Made by a program: the position numbers and the translations under genes. The notes beneath the pieces were generated by a model that made no database searches, was not told the origin of the DNA, and saw nothing but the letters and a program-made list of their open reading frames with translations. From the NCBI GenBank assembly GCA_022601445.1, contig JAJACP010000011.1:1-61102 (forward strand): a DNA stretch of 61,102 bases, given 5' to 3'. This DNA is from Chlamydiales bacterium. Lineage in GTDB: Bacteria > Chlamydiota > Chlamydiia > Chlamydiales > JAAKFR01. Of this stretch, positions 25,653 to 33,415 are shown one piece after another; position 1 is the first letter of the stretch; every line of letters starts with the position of its first letter.

Positions 25653-26857
25653 CCCAGAATCCCCATAATGTGGTTGGAAAAAGGTCCCTTTGCAATCAGT
25701 CCCATCACACACATCAGATCCTTCTTCTCCCCCGATTTAGTCTGAAACACCACGTGCGCTTGCCCCTCTTGCCCTTGACCCGCGCTTGCCAACGCTTTTT
25801 TCCACTCTGGATAACCGCTGGCGACTATGCGAGAAAACTCCTTCATGAATTTCTCCGGACTCCAGCCAAGAAGCGCTTTTACATGTGGATTCACAAATAA
25901 AAACTTTTTCTCACTCAAAGAGAGAATATAGATAATTCCCGCCGTCTCATTACTAAAGCAATCGAATAATCCACGTCGATCGACAGCGTAGCTATCGGCA
26001 AGATCAAGAAAACGGGGAGATTTTCCCCCTAGATGCTCCATCCCCGTCTGCTCTTCCGCTTTCTCCACATAGCGCTGAAGTTGAAGCGAGAGGTCATAAG
26101 GAGTATTGGCTCCCTGAGACAGAGCGAGATAATCTTCTGCTGTTGAGACCGAAGGCTCATTAGAGGTCTCTTCCAACTGAAGAAGACTGCGAATCTCATA
26201 CATCAAATCATGAACCTTCCCCTCAAGTTTTGTAATATAGCCCTGTTTTTTCTCCAGAATCATCCTCTGCTCAGCAATCGTGCGCTGATACTCACTGTTG
26301 AGCGACTCTCTATGTTTGACTTGTTTTTGATTTTCTAGCTTAGCATGAGCATATTCCTCTTCGAGTCGATGATACTCCTTGCGTAAATCCTCAAATTCTA
26401 AATACGCAATGCGCATCTCTTCAAGCTTCTTATCCATCTCCAGATTCAGCTGATGCACATCCTCTTTGCTCTTTGCCACAGAAGACTGCAAAAGATCCAT
26501 TTGGTGCTCATAACCGCGGCGCGTTTCATGAAGTTCTTTGTGTAAAAGAGCAATCCGCTCCTCTGAAGAAGAGAGTGAGGTTTGCGCTAAACGCGCTTTG
26601 ACCAACTTTGAGACAGAGCGCTGCATTTTCATTTCCCATAGACGGAGTAAATACCACCCACCACCACCAGCCGACATCAAAGAGAGAAGCGCGACAAAAA
26701 AGATCCCACGCACCTCAGCTCCATAGCACGTCACCACCACCGCAGGGAGTAGCAGCGTCGCCAAAAGCAAAAGATAAAAATGGTTGCGCGAAAGTGTAAA
26801 GCCTCTTTTCTGTGGCTCTGCTTGCAGATCTTGGGACTCAACTTGACTTTCCATCAT
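25649..26857 (-). CDS. CT616-like membrane coiled-coil protein with C-terminal PAS-like domain
   Basis: The 402-residue protein begins with two membrane helices (about 28-44 and 51-68). A long coiled coil follows at about 75-225, rich in Glu, Lys and Leu heptads, then a C-terminal domain from about 300. The last part resembles a PAS sensor domain (YILSLSEKKFLFVNPHVKAL, LGWSPEKFMKEFSRIVASG, VVFQTKSGEKKDLMCVMGLI). Location next to rpoD and near rpsT agrees with CT616 in Chlamydia trachomatis. No kinase or output domain is present, so how any signal is transmitted is unknown. Confidence 0.65.
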   Translation of the reverse strand: MMESQVESQDLQAEPQKRGFTLSRNHFYLLLLATLLLPAVVVTCYGAEVRGIFFVALLSLMSAGGGGWYLLRLWEMKMQRSVSKLVKARLAQTSLSSSEERIALLHKELHETRRGYEHQMDLLQSSVAKSKEDVHQLNLEMDKKLEEMRIAYLEFEDLRKEYHRLEEEYAHAKLENQKQVKHRESLNSEYQRTIAEQRMILEKKQGYITKLEGKVHDLMYEIRSLLQLEETSNEPSVSTAEDYLALSQGANTPYDLSLQLQRYVEKAEEQTGMEHLGGKSPRFLDLADSYAVDRRGLFDCFSNETAGIIYILSLSEKKFLFVNPHVKALLGWSPEKFMKEFSRIVASGYPEWKKALASAGQGQEGQAHVVFQTKSGEKKDLMCVMGLIAKGPFSNHIMGILG

Positions 26858-26882
26858 CCTACCCCTTCTATATCACAGATAG

Positions 26883-27761
26883 TTATAGAACAGAAATGAG
26901 AATTTTAATTCGACTCACCGTCAGTTTCGGTTTTCTCGGATCTTTTGCCGATAAAGGCTCCATACACATAAACGAAGCCCCTTGTGGATGCCACATCTGA
27001 ATCGAATTTTCTTCATTGTCAGACCAGTAGTTCACCTGAACACGGTGATTCCCCGTTTCCAAATCCATCATCCCATGCAGAGAATCTGGAAATGGCTGAA
27101 AACCAAAGTCACACGGCTCACTTGCTGGATAGATCAATCGATGCGCCTCATAGTTCCACGTGGAAGGGATCGGCTTCAAAACCCCTTGATCATTATAGTG
27201 ATCGCGCACGGGCGCCGAAACGGTCCCTGTACCATCTGTTAAGGCATAGTAGGTATGTAACCCTACAACCGATTCTGTTTCACTTCTTACCGCAAGGGAG
27301 ATCTGCAGACCATCCGGCGTGAGCTCAGCCGTGTAATTCATCGTAAAATCTTGGCCTTCCAAATCTTTTAAAGAAATATTGTGCCATTGATCCTCGCCAC
27401 GTAAAACCGCCTTAATCCGCGTTTCAGATGCCTCTTCTACCTTCCACGGCGCATAACGACCAATACCATGCGAAAAAGGCTCCGCGCTTCCTTGCGCCTT
27501 AACTCGCGCAATATGGGGAAAGCGCTCCTCCCCTTTTACCTGGGGAATTACAGCTGGATTGCGTCTGTGAAAGTGGGGACCAATCATGGCCCCCAGTCCC
27601 GCAAAACGCTCTTCAAATAGAGAGCGTGTGCTTTGATCGATAGCCTCTACTTCCCCCTTTTTCAGACTGACAAAGTTCATCCCTCTACCCGGCATAAAAG
27701 TAGCCGAATAGTCATCTAGCGTTAGATGGAGACATGTCGTTTCAGTGACGTCGCTGCTCAT
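26883..27761 (-). CDS. Aldose 1-epimerase-like (galactose mutarotase fold) protein
   Basis: The 292-residue protein has the galactose mutarotase-like fold signatures: an N-terminal MPGRGMNFVSL, a central SHGIGRYAPWKVEE resembling the HGxxR-W block, LHTYYALTDGTG, and FMCMEPLSAKD with the putative catalytic Glu. It may interconvert anomers of hexoses or hexose 6-phosphates. The substrate is not evident. It overlaps the DUF3592-type gene upstream by 20 bp, so the two are probably co-transcribed. Confidence 0.7.
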   Translation of the reverse strand: MSSDVTETTCLHLTLDDYSATFMPGRGMNFVSLKKGEVEAIDQSTRSLFEERFAGLGAMIGPHFHRRNPAVIPQVKGEERFPHIARVKAQGSAEPFSHGIGRYAPWKVEEASETRIKAVLRGEDQWHNISLKDLEGQDFTMNYTAELTPDGLQISLAVRSETESVVGLHTYYALTDGTGTVSAPVRDHYNDQGVLKPIPSTWNYEAHRLIYPASEPCDFGFQPFPDSLHGMMDLETGNHRVQVNYWSDNEENSIQMWHPQGASFMCMEPLSAKDPRKPKLTVSRIKILISVL

Positions 27762-28197
27762 TTTTTATTCCTGCGTACACCCCCAAGCAGATAAAATAGG
27801 CCGAAAGCGCGATCAAAATCACGGCCGAAAGCGTTGCTTTGTAGGGAAATTTTCTGTCTAATATCGATTGATCCGGAACCTTTGGATTGATCCAAACACT
27901 CCATTTTCTTTTCTTCATTTTTTCAAGCGCTTGAGTCGCTGCCCATGGATTGGGGTACGCCTCTGTGACCGGTCCCGATCCAGGATAGCTTTTTCCACCA
28001 AAATCATAAGAGTATACAGCTTGAACAACGTATTGGTTAGGGCCCCTCTCTTTAATATCCCACTTTTCCACAGTTGCCGAAACTTGAGTGCTGATCTGAT
28101 AATAGCGCATCAAATCACGGCCGGCACTCACCACAAACCAAGTGGCGAATCCCGTCATGATGAGTAAAAACGCAATCCAAATCACATTTCGCTGCAT
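27742..28197 (-). CDS. DUF3592-type membrane protein
   Basis: The 151-residue protein has one transmembrane helix at each end (about 7-25 and 124-143). The beta-rich domain between them contains VVQAVYSYDFGGKSYPGSG and VWINPKVPDQSILDRKF. This layout, including the NPxxPxxxxL element, is typical of DUF3592 proteins, whose function is unknown. It is divergent from rpsT and precedes the mutarotase-like gene. Confidence 0.7.
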   Translation of the reverse strand: MQRNVIWIAFLLIMTGFATWFVVSAGRDLMRYYQISTQVSATVEKWDIKERGPNQYVVQAVYSYDFGGKSYPGSGPVTEAYPNPWAATQALEKMKKRKWSVWINPKVPDQSILDRKFPYKATLSAVILIALSAYFICLGVYAGIKNEQRRH

Positions 28198-28245
28198 AGC
28201 AAAGACCCTAACATATCTTTTATTGAGGAAGCAATTCTAATACCA

Positions 28246-28274
28246 TTGACATAAATTTTCGTATTGTTTAAGAT
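28246..28274 (+). promoter_or_regulatory. Promoter of rpsT
   Basis: A perfect TTGACA at 28246-28251 and TAAGAT at 28269-28274 are separated by 17 bp. Transcription would start near 28281, giving a leader of about 20 nt with CAGGTAGAG before the ATG. Confidence 0.75.
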
Positions 28275-28300
28275 GATCGCTTCAAAATACAGGTAGAGTC

Positions 28301-28579
28301 ATGGCCAAAGAAGAAAAGAAAAAAGCTAAAACAAAACGTCCTACAGCTCAAAAGCGAGATATTCGCAACAGCAAGCGTCGTTTAATCAATAAAGCTTTCA
28401 AATCCCGCGTGCGAACAGCCATGCGTTCCCTCGAAGACGCTCTTAAGGGAGACGACAAGGAACAAATTCAGCACGCCCTCAATACTGTCTATAGCATGAT
28501 GGACAAAGGCGTCAAGCGCGGCATCTACAAGCGGAACAAAGCCGCTCGCGTCAAAGCAAATCTCTGTTGTAAAGTATAA
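28301..28579 (+). CDS. rpsT: 30S ribosomal protein S20
   Basis: S20 binds 16S rRNA early in assembly of the small subunit. The 92-residue, very basic protein has the family features RPTAQKRDIRNSKRR, VRTAMRSLEDAL and a C-terminal KGVKRGIYKRNKAARVKANL. Its length is normal. It is a single-gene unit with a near-consensus promoter, and lies close to rpoD and the CT616-like gene as in other chlamydiae. Confidence 0.95.
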   Translation: MAKEEKKKAKTKRPTAQKRDIRNSKRRLINKAFKSRVRTAMRSLEDALKGDDKEQIQHALNTVYSMMDKGVKRGIYKRNKAARVKANLCCKV

Positions 28580-28608
28580 CAACTAAATTTCTATTTACAA
28601 ACTCTTAA

Positions 28609-28643
28609 TAAGCTCTTTTTATTTTATTTAAAATAAGATAAAA
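28609..28643. terminator. Possible AT-rich terminator after rpsT
   Basis: CTCTTTTTATTTTATTT is followed by AAAATAAGATAAAA, an imperfect AT-only inverted repeat 30-60 bp after the rpsT stop. The stem would be weak. It is reported because no better terminator is visible. Confidence 0.3.
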
Positions 28644-28679
28644 TGGGCTTACTAATATTATTACAAAAGGTGGTACCTT

Positions 28680-29498
28680 ATGGCCATTACCCGAGCGCAC
28701 ATGAATGCATACTTTAAAAGTGGGTCGAGTCGTTGTTTTGATCAAGGAGGCAACTATGCAGAGATGACCGACCGTACATTCGGCCTTTTACAGCACGGAG
28801 CAGGGCTCGGACGTGAAATCGCGCTACTGCGTGGTGACACCACGAGCGCAGATACATGCGGACGTATCTCTGATGTTTTTGGTGGAGCCGCCTCTGCTTT
28901 GGGATTTGCTCGGACTGTATTTCCCGCAGAGCGCCTTGTAACTGGAAAGATGTTCTGGCAAAGAACAGATACAGATGGTACTTGGAAAAAAGTGCGTGTC
29001 AATGCAGACGGCACTCTAGCCAAGGATCGGAATGGATACATTGAAGCTCTTCCTACCGACCAAAGTAGGACCCCGTTTCGCGATCCGATCTCGATTTCGA
29101 TGGAAGTTTTGTCGCTTGCAGCGCGTGTTCTAAGCGCTGTCAATTTTCTACACGTGCATGGGGCCTACGATTTGGGCGAAACCCATTCTAAGAATATCAG
29201 CCATGCGACGATGGGTATCTGGGCTGCAGTGATTGGCCTTGATATGGTCCAAAACGTGCGTGAGTTGGCCAAAGAACAAAGTACCAATACACTGAGACTG
29301 ACTCCTCAAGAAAAGGCTGAAAGGCGCTTTAAACAAAAAAAACTGGTTGCGAGCACCGTATGTGACGGGATTGATCTAGTTGCGCTTCCTTTTGATTTTG
29401 GCCTTTTACCCTTCTCACCTGAGTTGCGCATTGTCGCAACCATAATCCTTGTCGGAGCTAAAGGCTCTTACATGGTCAGAGAAGCCACCTACGGCTAA
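28680..29498 (+). CDS. Hypothetical protein with C-terminal membrane helices
   Basis: I do not recognise this 272-residue protein. An AAAAGGTGG ribosome binding site precedes the ATG. It has an N-terminal polar half with an FGGAASALGFARTVFPAERL segment. Hydrophobic helices follow, such as ISMEVLSLAARVLSAVNFL (about 140-158), MGIWAAVIGLDMVQNV (about 180-195) and PELRIVATIILVGAKGSYMV near the end. No signal peptide is seen. Lineage-specific chlamydial membrane proteins often look like this. It stands alone between rpsT and the convergent recD. Confidence 0.6.
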   Translation: MAITRAHMNAYFKSGSSRCFDQGGNYAEMTDRTFGLLQHGAGLGREIALLRGDTTSADTCGRISDVFGGAASALGFARTVFPAERLVTGKMFWQRTDTDGTWKKVRVNADGTLAKDRNGYIEALPTDQSRTPFRDPISISMEVLSLAARVLSAVNFLHVHGAYDLGETHSKNISHATMGIWAAVIGLDMVQNVRELAKEQSTNTLRLTPQEKAERRFKQKKLVASTVCDGIDLVALPFDFGLLPFSPELRIVATIILVGAKGSYMVREATYG

Positions 29499-29559
29499 AA
29501 ATGATGGGCAGCACAAGCTTTTGTGATTCTGTCGACTGCAAATATCGACACGATTGCAA

Positions 29560-29594
29560 CCCCAATTGGGGCAACGGGGGGCGATTAGCCCCCC
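29560..29594. terminator. Two G/C-rich hairpins between convergent genes
   Basis: CCCCAATTGGGG at 29560-29571 is a perfect palindrome. GGGGGGC-GATTA-GCCCCCC at 29576-29594 is a perfect 7-bp stem with a 5-nt loop. They lie between the 28680 gene and the end of recD. Neither is followed by a T run on either strand, so intrinsic termination is only a guess. The rest of the gap (29499-29682) shows no believable gene. Confidence 0.4.
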
Positions 29595-29682
29595 CCTCCC
29601 AACAAGCTACTCCTTTCACCTGCGAAGCAAGGTGGATCCGAAAATCCATAACTGCTGCAACTGCTGCTCCTCTCCCTCTTCT

Positions 29683-31041
29683 CTATCTTTCCAATCCAAA
29701 CCCTGAATGGCGATGCTCGCGCTTAGCTAAAATTGGAGCCAACATCCCCTCTGCTGCATACACCTCCACCCGCTTTTTGGCTCGAGTAAGAGCCGTGTAG
29801 AGCATCTCCCGACCAAACACATCCGCACCCTCCGGAAGTAACACCGCCACAGCATCATACTCACTTCCCTGACTCTTATGCACAGAAAGCACATATGCAT
29901 ACTCATAGTGTGGAAGCAGATACTCAGGGACCTCCCTCTCTCCAAAATAGGCCTTTTTCTCGCTCGGAACAAACTCTCCCAAATCACCATTGTACAGATC
30001 AACTGCCGAATCGTTGACCTTGATCATAATCGGAAACCGAGTCCCTCCCCGTTTTCTATGCTCTTTCAAGACTCTTTGATTTAATCTCTCTACTCCCCAA
30101 GGGCCGTGCCTAAGGGGCGTTAAAATACAGACCCCCTCTTCTAAAACCCACGAAATAAGTTGGTCAAAAGGAGGGAGAGGCTGCACAGGAATCTCTTTTC
30201 CCTCACGAACAGCGCGCGCCCACTCGACAATTGTATTCAGCTCCGCCCGCAGACAGCGATTCAACTCCGTTACAAGAGTAGTGTCAGCAGCGAGGTCAGC
30301 GAAAAAATGACCCGACTCAACAGGAGGCAGCTGATCTTTGTCTCCAATTAAAACAAGACGCGCTTCCTGTTTCACTGCAGCAAAAAGAGAGGCCATCATC
30401 TCCGCATCAATCATCGAAGCCTCATCCACAACGATCAAATCAGCGGTTAACTGCCGTTTTTTTAACAGAGAATGCAGGGTCTGAACAGAGGCTAACCCTT
30501 TGAGAGGTGCGCGTAGATTCGCTGCTGCTTTGCCTGTGGGCGCCGCCACCACCACCTCTTTGAGATAGGGAAGAAAATGACGAATAAGGGTAGCGGCTGT
30601 AAATGTTTTTCCTGTTCCAGGTCCGCCACAAATCAAAGAGAGAGAGCGGCGTGCAGCCTGAAAAATTGCCTCTTTCTGCTCGTTTTCTAAAGACTCGGTT
30701 AGATGGAGCTCTTTAATAGGCAGTGAGGGCTCTTGCTCTTTTAAACGGTGAAAGTGATGGAAAAACCGTTGCTCACAATCCCAGTTGCGGCGGAGATAAA
30801 TGCGCCCCCTCTCTTGCACAAGTGCCTGTTCAAAAAGAGTGGCAGGAAGTGAGATATCGGGATTTTCAGGTAGACAGAGATGCCCTTCACGTGCGGCTTT
30901 GAGCAGATCTGCTAGATAGTGATGAACGGAGCCTGGTGCGTTAGGGGCGAGTCTTTTGGCAAAGTAGACATCAACCGGAAGGTGATTCTCTTCTGATTCG
31001 CACGCTGATCGCTGCTTGAATTTCTGTAATTCGGGCTGCAA
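29683..31041 (-). CDS. recD: Exodeoxyribonuclease V alpha subunit (RecD helicase)
   Basis: RecD is the 5'-3' helicase motor of RecBCD. The 452-residue protein has all SF1 motifs: Walker A GGPGTGKTFTAATLI, motif II VVDEASMIDAEM, motif III LIGDKDQLPPVESG, motif V VHKSQGSEYDAV and motif VI YTALTRAKK. The N-terminal LPVDVYFAKRLAP block is typical of the RecD subunit. It is shorter than E. coli RecD. The start overlaps the end of the preceding repeat-protein gene by 71 bp. It is the last gene of the recC-recB-X-Y-recD group. Confidence 0.9.
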   Translation of the reverse strand: MQPELQKFKQRSACESEENHLPVDVYFAKRLAPNAPGSVHHYLADLLKAAREGHLCLPENPDISLPATLFEQALVQERGRIYLRRNWDCEQRFFHHFHRLKEQEPSLPIKELHLTESLENEQKEAIFQAARRSLSLICGGPGTGKTFTAATLIRHFLPYLKEVVVAAPTGKAAANLRAPLKGLASVQTLHSLLKKRQLTADLIVVDEASMIDAEMMASLFAAVKQEARLVLIGDKDQLPPVESGHFFADLAADTTLVTELNRCLRAELNTIVEWARAVREGKEIPVQPLPPFDQLISWVLEEGVCILTPLRHGPWGVERLNQRVLKEHRKRGGTRFPIMIKVNDSAVDLYNGDLGEFVPSEKKAYFGEREVPEYLLPHYEYAYVLSVHKSQGSEYDAVAVLLPEGADVFGREMLYTALTRAKKRVEVYAAEGMLAPILAKREHRHSGFGLER

Positions 31042-32722
31042 GGGTATTTCTTATCCTCTCCATGCGGGCCTGCCGCTGTGTGTTCCAATCTGTAAACGCC
31101 ACTCTAAAACGACGCCATCTCGGCTCAAAAAAAGCTTCTAGAGGGTCTTGCACCAAGATACGGAATGTATCAGGAAGATCCTCTTTTACAAGAAGCGCAA
31201 ACAGTGCTGCTTGCGTGCCACCCGATTGAAGATAATCAAAGAGATTCACACAAATCGCCTTAACTAGCTCATAGGGAAACTGTTCTGCCTCGACAAGCGA
31301 TTCAGAGCCGTTTACAACTCCTTTTGTCGCCTCCCTTAAACCAGACAGAAGATCATCATAAACATTTACAGCCACTGCTGCAACTACTTCGCGTGGAACG
31401 GCTGTTGCCTCTTCGCACGAGTCGGCCGCAGCTTGTAAAAAAGCAACTGCTTCACTCCCACCTGCCTTCAAATAGTCCACCACATTCAGTGTAAACGCTT
31501 TCACCAAATCGTAGGGACCCTCGGAAAGCTCCTCTAGACTGTCTCCAACTAAGTTTAAGCTCTTGAATGCTTCAGAAATTCCTGATGAACCATATCCCAA
31601 AAGATTGTGAAGCACATCACGACTGAGCGTCATCAAAGGAGTGATACTCTCATCTACGGCTTGGGGCAATGCGATTGCTAGTTTCACCAGCTCTTCAGAT
31701 CCAGCGCGCACGTAATCACACAAAGTCACCGCAAGAGTGCGAGCCAAAGTGCGTACACCACTTGTTGCCTCTACTGCTCCCTCACCAATCGCTGGAAATA
31801 CTTTTTTGGCCTCATCCCATCCGCTGACTAGATACTCAAGCAAATGGACGAGCACCTCCAAAATGCCCTCTTTAGCAAGACGAAGAATATGGGAGAGAAC
31901 CGGAACGCTCACATCAAGCATCAACTGAAGCTGATGCCTACCAGAGGCCAGGTAGTCGAGCAGATTCATCACTATACCCCAAACTAGCTCGCGCACCAAA
32001 ACAGATCCCTCTTCTACCGATTCAGGAAGCGCAAGTAGGCCTTTTACAGACTCCTCCCAACCACTTCGCGCGTAATCGATGGAGGCGTAAACACCACCAC
32101 GTAAAAGTAGCCACGCACCTCGCAAAATTTCATCGGTAGCCTCCCCACACCCTTGAGCCAGTTTCACCCCTTCTATTCCACCTGAAAGAGCCATATCGGT
32201 CAGTGATTGAATCAAAGCGCTGGCCAACTCTGCAGCAGGTGTGATCGCTTCATGTACAGCATTGGGAACATCTCCTAGCAACTTGATTGCCTCTCGAGCA
32301 CCCGATCCACTGTAGAAGCCCACCTCGCGAGCCACTTGTGAAACTGTTTGTAAAACGGGGCGTCCTCCCTCTTCGGCAGTTTCACCCAGGGCATAAGCTA
32401 GCTTAATCCCTTCTCTTCCCCCGCTACCCAAGTAGCTAGCCCCATTTTGAAAGAGGGGAAAGCTCCCCTCATAGAGAAGAGAACCGATGTCAAAGAGAGA
32501 TTCACCTAAACCGGAGCCAATCTTCACACCTTCACTCCAACCGGAATGCAAATAGCTCAGTAAATTCTCGATCACTCGCTGAAAAAAGGTCTTGAGTCCA
32601 TTGAAGACCCACTTAACCAACTCTACGATCGCATAAACCCCTACAGCCAAACCTGCAACCGTCGTGGTTAAACAGTCGTAATGCTCAGAATCTGACCGTA
32701 TCGGTTCTCCAACTGCTGCCAT
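30971..32722 (-). CDS. Twelve-repeat protein (40-residue units) inside the rec cluster
   Basis: I do not recognise this 583-residue protein. After a hydrophobic N-terminal stretch (about 20-56), twelve repeats follow with a period of exactly 40 residues and no gap. The Ser-Gly or Ala-Gly pair recurs at residues 60/61, 100/101, 140/141 and so on to 500/501. The consensus is LLDYLxSGxxEAVKL, then ALGESVEEA, then a helix such as VRELVxAIxVN. The repeats are mostly Ala/Leu/Glu rich and predicted helical. The C terminus (about 535-583) is basic. It starts 7 bp after the preceding gene and overlaps recD, so it is co-expressed with recombination genes, though a role in recombination is not implied by its sequence. 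A secreted or membrane-associated alpha-solenoid is an alternative. Confidence 0.8.
   Translation of the reverse strand: MAAVGEPIRSDSEHYDCLTTTVAGLAVGVYAIVELVKWVFNGLKTFFQRVIENLLSYLHSGWSEGVKIGSGLGESLFDIGSLLYEGSFPLFQNGASYLGSGGREGIKLAYALGETAEEGGRPVLQTVSQVAREVGFYSGSGAREAIKLLGDVPNAVHEAITPAAELASALIQSLTDMALSGGIEGVKLAQGCGEATDEILRGAWLLLRGGVYASIDYARSGWEESVKGLLALPESVEEGSVLVRELVWGIVMNLLDYLASGRHQLQLMLDVSVPVLSHILRLAKEGILEVLVHLLEYLVSGWDEAKKVFPAIGEGAVEATSGVRTLARTLAVTLCDYVRAGSEELVKLAIALPQAVDESITPLMTLSRDVLHNLLGYGSSGISEAFKSLNLVGDSLEELSEGPYDLVKAFTLNVVDYLKAGGSEAVAFLQAAADSCEEATAVPREVVAAVAVNVYDDLLSGLREATKGVVNGSESLVEAEQFPYELVKAICVNLFDYLQSGGTQAALFALLVKEDLPDTFRILVQDPLEAFFEPRWRRFRVAFTDWNTQRQARMERIRNTLAARITEIQAAISVRIRRESPSG
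31175..32566 (-). repeat. Twelve tandem 120-bp coding repeats (diverged at DNA level)
   Basis: The interval codes for residues about 53-516 of the repeat protein. The register of the SG/AG pair is kept at 40-residue steps throughout, while the remaining positions have diverged widely. This indicates old duplications with strong selection on spacing. Confidence 0.8.
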
Positions 32723-32729
32723 CTAGGCT

Positions 32730-33365
32730 TCACACCCCTTGTGCTTGAGCAACGCGCGCGCGCCGATCCAAGTAATCTCTCTTTGCACCTGCAAACTCTT
32801 GGTTACGTGAAGTTGCTTGATTCGTGCGCTGGACATAGTATTCTTTTAAAGAATCGAGTTTAATCGCATTAGGATGAAAGGTGTTGATGATTCCAATAAA
32901 AGCAGAGGCCAGAATCGCTCCCAAATCGACCCACTCCCAAGCAATCCGCTTTAGGTCCTCAAGGGCCCACCCGTCAATGGCATAACGACACTGTTGATGA
33001 TAAGCATAGGTGACTGTGATCGGCAGGAAAACCGTCCGCAGAACCGTCCGCACGACTCGATAGGTTAGGCTAAGCGCCATCCCGATTGTGCCTGCCATCA
33101 GGTTGGTAACGCGGATGCTGTCGTTGGTAAAAGGATCCTGTTGTTCTGCTCTATTATACTCATTAGCACGGTAGTTATACTGTGCAATGACTTGATGTCG
33201 GATCGGCATCGGACATGAAGCGGTCAGCCCCATTTTAACGCTTTGAGGATCAAAAGAAGCTCTTCCACGTCCCGAAAGAAGAGCGAGAGTAGAGACGCCT
33301 CTTTCTCCTTTTAGACATGTATTTAATTCTGCTCTATCAGGCATAGAATAGGTAATGGCTGCCAT
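32730..33365 (-). CDS. Hypothetical protein between recB and the repeat protein
   Basis: This 211-residue protein is not recognised. It has a polar N terminus, a moderately hydrophobic middle (about 88-118, TNLMAGTIGMALSLTYRVV and VFLPITVTYAY), and a second hydrophobic stretch VDLGAILASAFIGIINTF at about 146-163. A charged tail follows (RNQEFAGAKRDYLDRRARVAQ). An AACGAGG ribosome binding site precedes the ATG. It and the following repeat protein both begin with MAA and are separated by only 7 bp, so they form a pair inserted between recB and recD. Confidence 0.6.
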   Translation of the reverse strand: MAAITYSMPDRAELNTCLKGERGVSTLALLSGRGRASFDPQSVKMGLTASCPMPIRHQVIAQYNYRANEYNRAEQQDPFTNDSIRVTNLMAGTIGMALSLTYRVVRTVLRTVFLPITVTYAYHQQCRYAIDGWALEDLKRIAWEWVDLGAILASAFIGIINTFHPNAIKLDSLKEYYVQRTNQATSRNQEFAGAKRDYLDRRARVAQAQGV

Positions 33366-33415
33366 AACTTTACCTCGTTATTTTCATTCAATTGACGTGA
33401 GCCAGAATAGCATAA

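Noticed and set aside
29501-29800. Plus-strand reading frame of 99 codons beginning just after the 28680 gene
   Set aside because: It runs through the two G/C hairpins and then antisense through the end of recD, has low-complexity composition, and has no ribosome binding site.
31175-32566. A CRISPR array or other non-coding tandem repeat
   Set aside because: The periodicity is at protein level (40 codons); the DNA repeats are strongly diverged and lie in one open frame.
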